64,000 nt of DNA from Haladaptatus sp. DYF46 (GCF_021083305.1 NZ_JAJFAY010000002.1:62001-126000), one strand, 5' to 3'. Shown: positions 36,642 to 45,884, numbered from the stretch's first letter. A program made the numbers and translations. Notes: generated from the sequence alone by a model not told the origin.

Positions 36642-36703
36642 AGATTTCGTGTCGAATTCCGCGTGCAAAAGGACACCGACTGCACCGCCATCGCCGTCGC
36701 TCG

Positions 36704-37126
36704 TCACGTCTTCCGGCCCGTCACCGACTCCATTCGGAGTTCGTACAGTTCCGGTTCCACGTCCGAGATCGACTCGCCAAACACCCGGAGCGGGACGAAA
36801 CGCTCGTTTATCGCGGCGTCGTCGAGCGATTCCGACGCCGGTTCGAGGTGTCCTCTCACGAGGATGCTCCACGACTCGTCGCCCGCCGCCTCGTAGACCA
36901 CGAAACTTGCCGTCCCCGTCCCCTCTAGGAACGACATCTTTTCGCCACCCTCCTCGACGCCGAACCTGAGGAGGAGTCGTCGGCCGTCGTAGTGAAACGA
37001 GACGGGAACGGCGTAGGAGTCGGAATCACGCGCGAGCGAGAGGACGCCCGTGTTCGCGTCCCGTAGCTTTCCTTCGAGTTCCGTTTCGTCCATGCCGAAC
37101 GTGTAAACGTACTCCACGTGCTCCAT
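36704..37126 (-). CDS. pyridoxamine-phosphate-oxidase-fold flavin-binding protein
   Basis: A 140-residue split-barrel protein (NTGVLSLARDSDSYAVPVSFHYDGRRLLLRF; then GEKMSFLEGTGTASFVVYE and SWSILVRGHLE). It matches the 'pyridoxamine 5'-phosphate oxidase family' proteins that bind FMN and are often annotated nitroimidazole-resistance-like. Residues about 25-45 form the first two strands. It is the second protein of this fold in the window (the other is at 14,491) but not closely alike. Confidence 0.85.
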   Translation of the reverse strand: MEHVEYVYTFGMDETELEGKLRDANTGVLSLARDSDSYAVPVSFHYDGRRLLLRFGVEEGGEKMSFLEGTGTASFVVYEAAGDESWSILVRGHLEPASESLDDAAINERFVPLRVFGESISDVEPELYELRMESVTGRKT

Positions 37127-37249
37127 ACGGGGAGTACGGCATGGACGGGTATAGGTCGGATGCCCCGAACGGCCACTCCCGACGGGGAAGGGAGAAGACG
37201 CGATATCGGATGCGAGCGTCTTTTCCCGCGTCCGGGCGGACCACTCGGT

Positions 37250-37828
37250 ATGGAAACCGATCGCTTTCGCGTCCTCGCCAACGAGGGGGGATCACTTCGC
37301 CTGTTGAATCGGGAGACGTACGAACCGGTCGTCACCGCCGCGGAGGGCCACGACGTCGACGTGGAAGGCCTCCACCCCGGCTATCGCATCGACGCCGACC
37401 TCGATTGGACGACGAGCGACCCGACGATTCGGTCGTTCTCGGTGGAAAATCGGACGCTGTACGCCTTCGCCGACGGAATCGAACCCGTCTTCGAGGCGGC
37501 ACAGGGGGCGTGGACGGAGGCGCAGATGGCGGGCGATTCGATGAACAGTCGCGTGACTCGCAACACGGACAACGAAGTGAACGGTGTCCTCTACGTGTTC
37601 GCCGAAAACGACAGGGGCGGAATCTTCGAGGCGTTCCGCGACGGCACCCGCCCGGTCGAACCGCTCGTGGACAGGGTGAACGAGGAGGAAGGGAACGACC
37701 CACGCGAGGTGTTCGTCCTTCGGCCCGCGGAGGGGCGATACGTCATCGTCACCATCGCGCTCCGAAAGGGCGGGCAGTTCGCGGAGACGCTACGGGACAC
37801 GTACGACTGTCCGTCGCCGTCGGAGTAA
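37250..37828 (+). CDS. conserved haloarchaeal protein (DUF6663-like)
   Basis: A 192-residue acidic protein from ATG 37250. Segments such as FRVLANEGGSLRLLNRETYEPV, GLHPGYRIDADLDW and VIVTIALRKGGQFAETLRDTY look like the haloarchaeal family I associate with DUF6663; that name is from memory. No catalytic motif, signal or helix is visible. It is monocistronic. Confidence 0.6.
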   Translation: METDRFRVLANEGGSLRLLNRETYEPVVTAAEGHDVDVEGLHPGYRIDADLDWTTSDPTIRSFSVENRTLYAFADGIEPVFEAAQGAWTEAQMAGDSMNSRVTRNTDNEVNGVLYVFAENDRGGIFEAFRDGTRPVEPLVDRVNEEEGNDPREVFVLRPAEGRYVIVTIALRKGGQFAETLRDTYDCPSPSE

Positions 37829-37858
37829 GAAAGCGCGTCGAGGGGACTGTTTCGACGG

Positions 37859-39445
37859 TCAGTCGTCCATGGGTTCGGCTGCCCCTTCGCCTTCGCCCAT
37901 CGAGACGTGGGCGTCTTCGCTGAGTTCGGCGTTGGGGAGCGTCAGTGCGACGACGAACGCCAGTGCGAGGACGCCGGTTCCGGCGAGGAACACGGTGTCG
38001 ATGCTGTTCGCGAGCGCCGTCACGACGACGTCGTGAATCCCCTTGGGAAGCGCGTTGATGGTCGCGGGGTCGATGCTTCCGCCGGACGCCGCGACGCTTT
38101 CCGACCCGCCTTTCGAACCGAAGGCGTCGGCGAGGCGGTGGGTGAGTTGGTTCGTCAGCAGCGCACCGAAGACGGCGACGCCGATGGAGCTACCGAGGCT
38201 TCGGCTGAAGGTGACGGAGGTCGTCGCGACGCCGAGGTCCTCGCGGTCCACGGCGTTCTGCACCGCGACGGTGAGGACGGGCATGACGAACCCGAGTCCC
38301 ATCCCGGTGAGGAACATGAACGCGGTCGATTCCGTCGAGGTCGTCGCGGGACCCATGGTGTGGAGCAACCAGTATCCCGCGGTGCCGACCACGGTGCCGA
38401 TGACGGCGAACATCTTGTACCGGCCGAGTCGGGTCATGAGTTGTCCCGTCACGGCGCTCGTGACGAGCATGCCGCCGACGAGCGGGAACAGGAGCAGGCC
38501 GGAGTTCGTCGCGCTCGCGCCGAGGACGGTCTGGAGGAAGACGGGGAGGTAGATGGTCGCCCCGAACATCCCGATACCGAGACAGAAGCTCAGCGTCATG
38601 ACGCCGACGACGGTGTGCCTGTCGAGCAGGTGGATGGGGAAGACGGGTTCGCTCACGCGCAGTTCCTGCAGGACGAACAGGACGCCGAAGACGACGGTAC
38701 CCGCGGCGAGCGCGAGGATTTCCACGGAGTCCCACGCGTACTTGTCGCCGCCCCACGTCGTGACGAGCATGAGCGCCCCGACCGCGAAGACGAGGAGCGC
38801 GGCCCCGAGGTAGTCGATGTCGTGGTCGGCGTCCGGCGTCGGGAGGTCGAGTTTGAAGTGCGTGATGGCGATGGCCGCGAGTCCGATGGGGACGTTGATG
38901 TAGAAGATCCAGCGCCAACTGTAGTGGTCGGTGAGGTAGCCGCCGAGAAGCGGTCCGCCGATGGTCGCGACGCCGAAGATGAGCATCATGTAGCTCATGT
39001 ACTTCCCGCGTTCGCGGGGCGAGAAGATGTCGCCGAGGATGGTCGTCGCCATGGCGATGAGACCGCCCGCGCCGATACCCTGTAGCGCGCGGAAGAGCGC
39101 GAGTTGGGTCATCGGGGCGACGACGTCGTTGATGGCGGCGAACTCGCCCGCGAGGCCCGAGAGGATGGAACCGATCAGGAAGATGGTGATGGACGACTCG
39201 AAGATGATGGAGCGTCCGTACAGGTCACTCAGCTTCCCGTAGAGCGGCGTCGTCACCGTCACCGTCACGAGGTAGGCCGTGACGACCCACGACAGTTTGT
39301 TCGCACCGCCTAATTCGCCGACGATGGTCGGGAGCGCCGTCGAGACGATGGACTGGTCGATGGAGCCGAGAAGCATCCCTAACATGAGGCCGCCGAGGAT
39401 GACGAGGCGTTCACGACCGATTCCGTCGCTCGTTTCAGTACTCAC
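37859..39445 (-). CDS. MFS multidrug exporter, DHA2 type
   Basis: A 528-residue, 14-helix transporter started at GTG 39445. LGSIDQSIVSTALPTIVGEL is the DHA2 helix-1 signature, followed by LYGKLSDLYGRS (motif A) and GVATIGGPLLGGYLTDHYSWRWIFYINVPIG (motif C region). It acts as a proton-coupled multidrug exporter. A TetR-type operator sequence (39516-39533) lies 70 bases upstream, and the TetR gene at 39811 is divergent, the common layout of a repressor and its pump. Confidence 0.93.
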   Translation of the reverse strand: MSTETSDGIGRERLVILGGLMLGMLLGSIDQSIVSTALPTIVGELGGANKLSWVVTAYLVTVTVTTPLYGKLSDLYGRSIIFESSITIFLIGSILSGLAGEFAAINDVVAPMTQLALFRALQGIGAGGLIAMATTILGDIFSPRERGKYMSYMMLIFGVATIGGPLLGGYLTDHYSWRWIFYINVPIGLAAIAITHFKLDLPTPDADHDIDYLGAALLVFAVGALMLVTTWGGDKYAWDSVEILALAAGTVVFGVLFVLQELRVSEPVFPIHLLDRHTVVGVMTLSFCLGIGMFGATIYLPVFLQTVLGASATNSGLLLFPLVGGMLVTSAVTGQLMTRLGRYKMFAVIGTVVGTAGYWLLHTMGPATTSTESTAFMFLTGMGLGFVMPVLTVAVQNAVDREDLGVATTSVTFSRSLGSSIGVAVFGALLTNQLTHRLADAFGSKGGSESVAASGGSIDPATINALPKGIHDVVVTALANSIDTVFLAGTGVLALAFVVALTLPNAELSEDAHVSMGEGEGAAEPMDD

Positions 39446-39515
39446 GTCCGAACCCTCCGCTCGGACGAAGATATCCGTAATTCGAGGTGAATAAACATTC
39501 AGCCATCTATGGCTT

Positions 39516-39533
39516 ACTGAACAGTTAGTCAGT
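39516..39533. promoter_or_regulatory. TetR-type operator upstream of the MFS gene
   Basis: ACTGAACAGTTAGTCAGT, with 5-bp inverted ends ACTGA/TCAGT. Its first 16 bases differ at one position from the box at 43036-43051 in front of another TetR gene. Confidence 0.6.
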
Positions 39534-39647
39534 TATAAAGCTTCCGAGACAGGAATTCCCACGAGAACAGCCATTCGAGTCCTTTTCGCCCGTACCCCAC
39601 CGATGTGAGACGATTCAGTTCACAGTCACGAGCGTCTCACAGACTAC

Positions 39648-39661
39648 TGAATGTTCATTCA
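39648..39661. promoter_or_regulatory. operator-like palindrome at the TetR gene promoter
   Basis: TGAATG-TT-CATTCA, directly upstream of the TATA-like TTTTTATA. It resembles the box CTGAACATTCATTCAG at 45885-45900 in front of the ABC exporter. A repressor here would block the promoter of the TetR gene itself. Confidence 0.55.
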
Positions 39662-39691
39662 ATTTTTATATCTCGCGTTCGTAGAGCGTGT

Positions 39692-39814
39692 ATGCACGAA
39701 TTCGATGCGACGACCGCCACGCGCGGAGGGCGGTTCGCGGAACGGGATTCCCTCGCCGTATCGTTCCACCCGGCGACTCGAACGACCGTCCACAACGGGT
39801 CTTTCGGCCGATGA
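39692..39814 (+). CDS. possible 40-residue leader ORF overlapping the TetR start
   Basis: ATG at 39692 is about 25 bases after the TATA-like 39663-39670, the place where a leaderless transcript would begin. The ORF ends in an ATGA overlap with the TetR ATG at 39811. The peptide (MHEFDATTATRGGRFAERDS...) resembles nothing known. Alternatively the TetR frame itself is open from a GTG at 39688, giving a repressor with a 41-residue N-terminal extension. Either way, the bases between promoter and TetR ATG look translatable. Confidence 0.35.
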   Translation: MHEFDATTATRGGRFAERDSLAVSFHPATRTTVHNGSFGR

Positions 39815-40422
39815 CGGAGACGCCGTCCTTCCTCGAAGACCCGACCGACACGCGCGACGCCATCATGCGGGCGACGTATCTCGCCCTCTGTAAGCACGGC
39901 TACGCCGATTTGACGATTCAGCGTATCGCCGACGAGTTCCCAAAGAGCAAGTCGCTCCTGTACCACCATTACGACGGCAAGGACGACCTCCTGCTCGACT
40001 TCTTGGAGTTCATGCTCGAACACCAACGGGAGCGGATTCCCGCCGAACGGATGGGGAGCGCCGACGAACACCTGAACGCCATCCTCGACCGCGTGTTCAG
40101 CACCCCGGTTTCGGACGACTATCGGGATTTCTCGCGCGCGATGGTCGAACTGCGCGCACAGGCCGCCCACGACGATAACTACCGCGACCACTTCACGCGC
40201 AGCGACGAGTTCTTCCGCGAACTGCTCACGGACGTCATCCAGTCGGGTATCGACGACGGCGTGTTCCACGACGTCGATGCCGGACAAGTGGCGGCGTCCC
40301 TCCTGATGACCATCACGGGAGCGATGACACAGCGCGTGACGACGACGGAGGAGACCATCCCGGCGGTTCGTGACGAACTCGACGCCTACATCCGCCGTCG
40401 GTTGCTCGCCGACGGGGAGTGA
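39811..40422 (+). CDS. TetR-family repressor (first of three)
   Basis: A 203-residue regulator. The HTH is at residues about 18-60 (AIMRATYLALCKHGYADLTIQRIADEFPKSKSLLYHHYDGKDDLL), followed by a helical ligand domain (TetR C-terminal, 65-200). It is 45-50% alike by eye to the TetR proteins at 42,421 and 43,193, so the three are recent paralogues. Divergent placement implies control of the MFS pump at 37,859. Confidence 0.9.
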   Translation: MTETPSFLEDPTDTRDAIMRATYLALCKHGYADLTIQRIADEFPKSKSLLYHHYDGKDDLLLDFLEFMLEHQRERIPAERMGSADEHLNAILDRVFSTPVSDDYRDFSRAMVELRAQAAHDDNYRDHFTRSDEFFRELLTDVIQSGIDDGVFHDVDAGQVAASLLMTITGAMTQRVTTTEETIPAVRDELDAYIRRRLLADGE

Positions 40423-40456
40423 GGGGTGCGGCGAGGAGTGAAGGTGGGACGAGGAC

Positions 40457-40885
40457 TCAGTGAACGATGGTGACGGGAACCGTGGCCCGCCGTGTCACCG
40501 CCTCCGCCACGCTTCCGAGGACGATTCTGTCGAGTCCGGTTCGACCGTGGCTTCCCATGACGATGCCGTCGATGCCGTTTTCCGTCGCGTACTCCACGAG
40601 GGTGTGTGCCGGGCGACCCATCAACCGTTCCGTTTCCACCGTCGCACCCGACTCCTCGGCCGTCCGCCGCATCTCGGAGAGGAGTTCGTCGGCCGTCGAT
40701 TTCTTCGTGTCCTCGACCGAATCGTCGTAGAGGATGTCCCCGTATTCGTCCGAGGAGATCCAGCTACTGGGGTCGAGGACGTGAACGAGGACGAGAGTCG
40801 CGTCCGGATAGATGTCGAGTGCGTGTTCGAGCGCGCTATCCGACTGCGGTGCGTTGTCCACGGGGACGAGAATTCGTTTAGGCAC
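40457..40885 (-). CDS. universal stress protein
   Basis: A 142-residue UspA-domain protein. The ATP-binding pattern is visible: RILVPVDNAPQSDSALEHAL at the N-terminus, and GIVMGSHGRTGLDRIVLGSVAEAVTRRATVPVTIV at the C-terminus (G2xG9xG(S/T)). It is an ATP-binding member of this large haloarchaeal family. It sits between the efflux genes without an obvious link. Confidence 0.93.
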   Translation of the reverse strand: MPKRILVPVDNAPQSDSALEHALDIYPDATLVLVHVLDPSSWISSDEYGDILYDDSVEDTKKSTADELLSEMRRTAEESGATVETERLMGRPAHTLVEYATENGIDGIVMGSHGRTGLDRIVLGSVAEAVTRRATVPVTIVH

Positions 40886-40954
40886 GTTTCCCGTATGGAT
40901 GGCGGTCGGTACAGGTGTTTCGGTGACGACGGTGAAAAACGCCCGAGGGTCGCG

Positions 40955-42424
40955 TCAGTCCGCGGGGGACGGCGTGTTGGCTTCGCCGACCTCGCTCGTC
41001 TTCCACGTCCCGCGTCGGAACCAGAGGAAGGCGAGAATCGCTGTCACGGTGTTCGAGAACGCGATGGCGTACCAGACACCCGTCGCACCCATGTCTCCCA
41101 CTTCGAGGAGGTAGTACGCCACGGGAATGCGGAACACCCACAGCGAGAGGATGGTGAACACCATCGCGGTGGTGGTATCACCTGCCCCACGGAACGCCGA
41201 CGTGACGACTCGGAAGACGCCGAGGAACAGGAACGTCGGCCCGATGATGTGGAGGTACTGTGCGCCGAGTTCGATGACCCGTGCACGGTTTGCGCTGTCG
41301 CCGACGAATATTCCGACGACCGGTTCCGCGAACACCCACGCGAGGACGCTCACCACGGCGAGCACGACCGCTAGCGTCATCGACGCGTAGTACACCGCTC
41401 GCTCCGACCGGTCCGGTTTGTCCGCGCCGAGGTTCTGGCCGACGGCCGTCGTCGTCCCCTGTGCGAGTCCGATGCTCGGGAGGAAGACGAGCGAGTTGAG
41501 TCGGTTGCCGATACCGAAGGCGGCAACCGCGGGATTTCCGGCCATCGAGACGATGGCGGTCAGGAACGTGATACCGAGCGCCCGCATCGACATGTCCACG
41601 CTGGCGGGAGCGCCGATACGAACGATTTTCCCGATAGTCTCCGGGTCGGGAACGATGTTCTCGGGCGTGAGGTGGATTCCGACCCGCCCGCTGAACAGGA
41701 TGGTGAGTCCGATGACCGCGCCGACACCCCGGGAGAGAACGGTGGCGATGGCCGCACCCTGAACCCCGAATCCGGTAAATCCGGTGAGAGTGAGAAGGGT
41801 CGTCTGAAGACCGCCGAGTCCGAGGGTCTCCAACAGCAGGTTGTTCGTGAACCCGTAGATGAAAAACGGGTCGAGGACGATGTTGAGCGTCACGCCGAAC
41901 GCCATCAGGTACATCGGCGTCTTCGTGTCGCCCCATCCACGCAGGAGCGCCTGAAACATGAAGAAGCCGAACATGAAGAACACGCCGACGAACGTGGTCT
42001 GCGTGAACTCCACGGTCCAACGGTACACCTGCGACCCCGGGGTCGCGCCGATGAGCGAGACGAGGGTCGGCGCGGCGAAGTAGCCGATGACCGCGAAGAC
42101 CAACGAGGCGAGCATGGTGAACGTGATGGTCTGTCCGGCGACGTGGTCCACGCGCTCGTGGTTGCCCGCGCCCTTGTTCTGGGAGACGAGCGCCGTTCCG
42201 GCGATGGAGAACCCGGTTCCGAGACTGATGAGCAGGAAGACGAGCGGGAACGCGTACGAAACCGCGCTCACCGCCCCGGAGCCGATCTGACCGACCCAGA
42301 AGGTGTCGGCGAGGTTGTAAACGACCTGCATCAACTGACTGGCGACGATGGGTGCCGACAGCAACAACAGCGGTTTGAACAGGTCACCGTCTGTGAGGTT
42401 CACGTCGCGGTTTCCGGCGCTCAT
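40955..42424 (-). CDS. MATE-family efflux transporter
   Basis: A 489-residue, 12-helix MATE exporter: LLLLSAPIVASQLMQVVYNLADTFWVGQIG at the N-terminus, SYAFPLVFLLISLGTGFSIAGTALVSQ next, and the second half beginning near APASVDMSMRALGITFLTAIV. It exports cationic drugs against a sodium or proton gradient. Its ATG overlaps the stop of the TetR gene (ATGA at 42,421-42,424), so repressor and pump form one operon. Confidence 0.93.
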   Translation of the reverse strand: MSAGNRDVNLTDGDLFKPLLLLSAPIVASQLMQVVYNLADTFWVGQIGSGAVSAVSYAFPLVFLLISLGTGFSIAGTALVSQNKGAGNHERVDHVAGQTITFTMLASLVFAVIGYFAAPTLVSLIGATPGSQVYRWTVEFTQTTFVGVFFMFGFFMFQALLRGWGDTKTPMYLMAFGVTLNIVLDPFFIYGFTNNLLLETLGLGGLQTTLLTLTGFTGFGVQGAAIATVLSRGVGAVIGLTILFSGRVGIHLTPENIVPDPETIGKIVRIGAPASVDMSMRALGITFLTAIVSMAGNPAVAAFGIGNRLNSLVFLPSIGLAQGTTTAVGQNLGADKPDRSERAVYYASMTLAVVLAVVSVLAWVFAEPVVGIFVGDSANRARVIELGAQYLHIIGPTFLFLGVFRVVTSAFRGAGDTTTAMVFTILSLWVFRIPVAYYLLEVGDMGATGVWYAIAFSNTVTAILAFLWFRRGTWKTSEVGEANTPSPAD

Positions 42425-43029
42425 TCGCCGTCACCTCCGACGGTTATCCGTCCGACGAAATCGCGAATCGCTTCCCGACCGACGTCGTTGGGTGCGTCGG
42501 TGTCGAGGACGACGCTTCGCCCGCGAGCGCCGTCGAGGAGTATCAGCAGGTGCTCGGCGGCCCGCTCCGGGTCTATTTCCTCGAATTCGCCGCGCTCGAC
42601 GCCGTCCGCGACGATGCGCGAGAGCAGGTCCTTCAAGCGGGCGTCGTTCGCCCGAAACTGGTCCCGGAAGTCGTCGTTGTACGGCGCTTGCATCCCCATC
42701 TCCAACATGGCGGTGTCGAAGTCGGCGTGACAGTCCGCGTCGGGGAGGAGTGTTTCGACGGTAAACCGGAGCGTCTCTTCCCCGCCCTCGTGTCCCTCCG
42801 TCGAAACCGTTCGATCGAATTCGTCGAGCAGGTGTTCGAGAAACGAGACGAGCAACTCCTCTTTGCCGTCGTAGTGGTAGTGGAGGAGCGACTTGCTCTT
42901 TCCCAGTTCGTCGCTGATACGTTGCATCGTGAGGTTCGCATAGCCGTACTCACAGAGTGCGCGATGTGTAGCGTCCATGACCGCTTCATGTGTCTCGGGC
43001 AGTGGCCCGGTCGAGCGATGTCGTTTCAT
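42421..43029 (-). CDS. TetR-family repressor of the MATE operon
   Basis: A 202-residue TetR protein. The HTH is at about residues 15-57 (AVMDATHRALCEYGYANLTMQRISDELGKSKSLLHYHYDGKEELL). It is the first gene of an operon with the MATE pump. An operator-like ACTGAATAGTTAGTCA box begins six bases upstream of the ATG, so it should repress its own operon. It is paralogous to the TetR genes on either side. Confidence 0.92.
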   Translation of the reverse strand: MKRHRSTGPLPETHEAVMDATHRALCEYGYANLTMQRISDELGKSKSLLHYHYDGKEELLVSFLEHLLDEFDRTVSTEGHEGGEETLRFTVETLLPDADCHADFDTAMLEMGMQAPYNDDFRDQFRANDARLKDLLSRIVADGVERGEFEEIDPERAAEHLLILLDGARGRSVVLDTDAPNDVGREAIRDFVGRITVGGDGE

Positions 43030-43035
43030 CTACTT

Positions 43036-43051
43036 ACTGAATAGTTAGTCA
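43036..43051. promoter_or_regulatory. TetR-type operator at the MATE operon start
   Basis: ACTGAATAGTTAGTCA, one mismatch from the box before the MFS gene (39516-39531). It lies immediately upstream of the TetR start codon at 43029, where a bound repressor would cover the transcription start. Confidence 0.6.
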
Positions 43052-43174
43052 CCTCCGTTAAGCGTTTTGTTGTTCGACCGTCACGACCGTCCAACGGGGC
43101 GGTGGAGTTCCACGAGACGCACCGCAAATGCCGAAAACCCCGTTCGGTGGACGACCACAAGCGTTTTGCCGCGA

Positions 43175-43192
43175 TAACTAGTTGTTTAGTTA
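43175..43192. promoter_or_regulatory. palindromic operator abutting the third TetR gene
   Basis: TAACTA-GTTGTT-TAGTTA, 18 bp with perfect 6-bp arms. It ends on the base before the ATG at 43193 and is a variant of the boxes at 39516 and 43036. Confidence 0.6.
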
Positions 43193-43792
43193 ATGGCAGA
43201 GCCATCCGACGGTGACGAGCGTTCCGAATCCGAACTGGAGATAATGCGGGCCACCTATCGAGCGCTCTGTGACCACGGCTATGCGAACATGACGATGCAG
43301 ACGATAGCCGAGGAGTACGGTAAATCAACGGCGGCCATCCACTACTACTACGACACGAAGGACGACCTGCTCGCGGCGTTCCTCAGCTTCCTGCTGGACA
43401 AGTTCATCGACAGGGTTCACGAAGTCGAGACGACGGCCCCGAAGGAGCGACTCGACCTGCTGTTGGACCGCCTGTTGACCGACCGCGAGGGGAACCGCGA
43501 TTTCATGGTGGCCATGCTGGAAATGCGCGCACAAGCCCCGTACAACGATGCGGTACGGGAGCAGTTCCAGCGCAACGACGAGTACATCTGCTATCTCCTC
43601 AAGACCGTTATCGCCGACGGGGCGGATTCCGGTGTGTTCACGGTGGAGGACCCGAACCACGCGGCGGAAGCGCTCATGCTCATCGTCGACGGGGCGCGGA
43701 CGCGCTATGCCTCCCTCGAAGAGGAAAACGCGCTCGAAGAGGCGCGTGAAACCGCACGGGAGTACGTCGAATCGGTGCTGATGGAAGAATAA
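43193..43792 (+). CDS. TetR-family repressor (third)
   Basis: A 199-residue TetR protein. The HTH is at about residues 17-59 (IMRATYRALCDHGYANMTMQTIAEEYGKSTAAIHYYYDTKDDLL), with a helical ligand domain after it. It is divergent from the TetR-MATE operon with only 163 bases between, each gene having its own operator box. It converges on the ABC exporter genes (stop seven bases from theirs). Confidence 0.92.
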   Translation: MAEPSDGDERSESELEIMRATYRALCDHGYANMTMQTIAEEYGKSTAAIHYYYDTKDDLLAAFLSFLLDKFIDRVHEVETTAPKERLDLLLDRLLTDREGNRDFMVAMLEMRAQAPYNDAVREQFQRNDEYICYLLKTVIADGADSGVFTVEDPNHAAEALMLIVDGARTRYASLEEENALEEARETAREYVESVLMEE

Positions 43793-43798
43793 AAAGGA

Positions 43799-45046
43799 TT
43801 ACTCGTGTCGGAGCGCGTCGATGGGGTCGATTCTCGCGGCGTTCCACGCCGGGTAGAGCCCCGAGACGAGGCCGACGCCGATACCGACGGCGATGGCGAT
43901 GGCGAACCACTTCGGCGCGAACGCGAGGTCGAAGCCGATGGCCTGCGCGGCGGCGTACCCGCCCGCGATGCCGACGACTGTTCCGACGACGGACCCGATG
44001 ACGCCGAGGATGACCGCCTCGACGAGGAACAGTTGGATGATGTCCCGTTTCTGCCCGCCGACGGCTTTCATGATGCCGATTTCGCGGGTGCGTTCGGTCA
44101 CACTCACCAGCATGATGTTGGCGATGCCGATGGCCCCGACGATGAGCGAGATGACCGCGATACCGGTGATGAAACTCGTGAACGTCCCGATGACCTCCTG
44201 AATCTGGTCCACCAGTTGCTGGTTCGTTTGGAGGGACACCTCGTAGGACGCGGGTTTGAGTCGGCTCGCGTCGGATTCGTTCGACAGGTACGATTTGACG
44301 GCGGGTTGAACGCCGTCCACGTGGTCGTAATCGACGGCCCGAACCGTGACTTGCGAGTAGGCCCGTTGCCGTTCGCCCGTCGTCGGACTCTTCACCGTCG
44401 TGCCGTAAAACGGGTCCGTCGGGACGTATATCTGGGGCTGTGCCGCGCCGAACGCGCTCGCGGTGGCAGAGGCGTTGAGGATGCCGACGACGGTCACGTT
44501 CCGCGGGCCGCTATCGAACTGAAGCGTGAGCGTGTCACCGGTCGTGACGTTCGTCGAGAACAGGGTCGCGGCCGGTTCGTTGAGGACGACCTCGTCCTCT
44601 CCGGGCGTGAACGTGCGCCCCGACTCGAACGAGTCGGCGGCGAACGAATCCGGCGTCGTCGCGGTCACGCTCTCCCAGCCGATGGTTTGCCCGTCGTGGG
44701 CGATGGAGGAAACCTGCACGTTCCCCTGCGGCACGACGGAATCCACGTTCGAGAGTCCCCGCAACTGCTCGACGTCGTGTTCGGTGAACACAGGCAGAGA
44801 ACTCCCCTGCCCCTGTGGACCGCCGGGTCCGTCGTTGGAACTCGGCGGGCCGACGCTCGCCACGATGGACGGGTTGTCCTCCGTGGTGACCTGACCGACG
44901 ACGGCGGCCTGAAGGCTCGCGCCGAGCGTGACGAACGTGATGACCGACCCGACGCCGATGATGATGCCGAGCGTCGTCAGCACCGAGCGGAGTTTGTGGT
45001 CGCGGATGGACCGCCAACTCATCGCGAAACTCTGGCGGACGTTCAT
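43799..45046 (-). CDS. MacB-type ABC exporter permease
   Basis: A 415-residue permease of the MacB/FtsX kind. An N-terminal helix (KLRSVLTTLGIIIGVGSVITFVTLG) is followed by a large periplasm-side domain (residues about 50-285). Three C-terminal helices form the FtsX domain (VISLIVGAIGIANIMLVSVTERTREIGIMKAVG and on). The end, YPAWNAARIDPIDALRHE, is typical. It works with the ATPase at 45,043, whose stop overlaps its ATG. Confidence 0.93.
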   Translation of the reverse strand: MNVRQSFAMSWRSIRDHKLRSVLTTLGIIIGVGSVITFVTLGASLQAAVVGQVTTEDNPSIVASVGPPSSNDGPGGPQGQGSSLPVFTEHDVEQLRGLSNVDSVVPQGNVQVSSIAHDGQTIGWESVTATTPDSFAADSFESGRTFTPGEDEVVLNEPAATLFSTNVTTGDTLTLQFDSGPRNVTVVGILNASATASAFGAAQPQIYVPTDPFYGTTVKSPTTGERQRAYSQVTVRAVDYDHVDGVQPAVKSYLSNESDASRLKPASYEVSLQTNQQLVDQIQEVIGTFTSFITGIAVISLIVGAIGIANIMLVSVTERTREIGIMKAVGGQKRDIIQLFLVEAVILGVIGSVVGTVVGIAGGYAAAQAIGFDLAFAPKWFAIAIAVGIGVGLVSGLYPAWNAARIDPIDALRHE

Positions 45047-45837
45047 GCGTTCGCCTCCATCCGCCGCGGCGAATCGACGGTTTCGATGCGCTCGATTTCG
45101 CCGTCCAACAGGTGGACGATTCGGTCGGCGTGTTCGGCGACGACCCGCTCGTGGGTGACGAGGAAGATGGTGTTGCCCTCGTCGTGAAGCTCCTCGAACA
45201 GGGAGAGTATCTGGCCCTCCGTCTCCGTATCGAGGTTGCCCGTCGGTTCGTCGGCGAGGATGATGGCGGGGTCGTTCGCCAACGCACGCGCAATCGCGAC
45301 CCGCTGACGCTGGCCGCCCGAGAGTTCGTTCGGACGGTGGTCCAACCGGTCGCCCAGTCCGACCCGTTCGAGGAGGTCGCTCGCCCGTTCGTTTCGGGGG
45401 TTTGTCTTCACCCCTTGGAACACCATCGGCAGGGCGACGTTCTCCTTCGCGGTGAGTTTCGGCATCAGGTTGAACGTCTGGAAGACGAACCCGATTTCGT
45501 CGCCTCGGAGGGTCGTCCGCTTGGAATCGGAAAGCGTCGTCACCTCGGTGCCGTTCACCGTAATCGACCCGTCGGTCGGCATGTCGAGACAGCCGACGGC
45601 GTTCATCAGGGTACTCTTTCCCGACCCGCTCGGCCCCATGACGGCGGTGTAGGACCCGGTTTCGATGGCCAGGTCGACGCCGTCGAGGGCGTGAACGGGT
45701 TCGCCGCGGTGGTAGGTCTTGCGGACGTCGGTCAACGTCACGGCGGCCGTCGATTTCCGTGTCGCGTTCGTGTGTTTGTCTGGCATGAAGTTGTGATAGT
45801 GTGTTCGGTAGCTCGGTGGCCTCTCGTAGTTGTTCAT
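45043..45837 (-). CDS. ABC exporter ATPase (MacB/LolD type)
   Basis: A 264-residue ATPase from ATG 45837; an alternative ATG at 45786 gives 247 residues. Walker A is MGPSGSGKSTLMNA, the Q-loop is VFQTFNLMP, the signature is LSGGQRQRVAIARAL, Walker B is AIILADEPTGNLD, and the H-loop is LVTHE. Its stop overlaps the permease ATG. An operator-like palindrome at 45885-45900 lies just after a TATA-like GGTTTATGGG on the same strand, suggesting repression by one of the nearby TetR proteins. Open frame continues further upstream but without conservation. Confidence 0.94.
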   Translation of the reverse strand: MNNYERPPSYRTHYHNFMPDKHTNATRKSTAAVTLTDVRKTYHRGEPVHALDGVDLAIETGSYTAVMGPSGSGKSTLMNAVGCLDMPTDGSITVNGTEVTTLSDSKRTTLRGDEIGFVFQTFNLMPKLTAKENVALPMVFQGVKTNPRNERASDLLERVGLGDRLDHRPNELSGGQRQRVAIARALANDPAIILADEPTGNLDTETEGQILSLFEELHDEGNTIFLVTHERVVAEHADRIVHLLDGEIERIETVDSPRRMEANA

Positions 45838-45884
45838 GAGTGCGTCGAGGGTATCGATAGTTTCGGGGTCTCCGCACGTACTGA

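Larger units (their letters stand above)
39446..39691. other. divergent MFS/TetR control region
   Basis: Intergenic region holding two operator-like palindromes (39516-39533 and 39648-39661), a TATA box TTTTTATA at 39663-39670 for the + strand, and a TATAAAG-like element at 39534-39540 for the - strand. No gene is seen on either strand. Confidence 0.55.
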
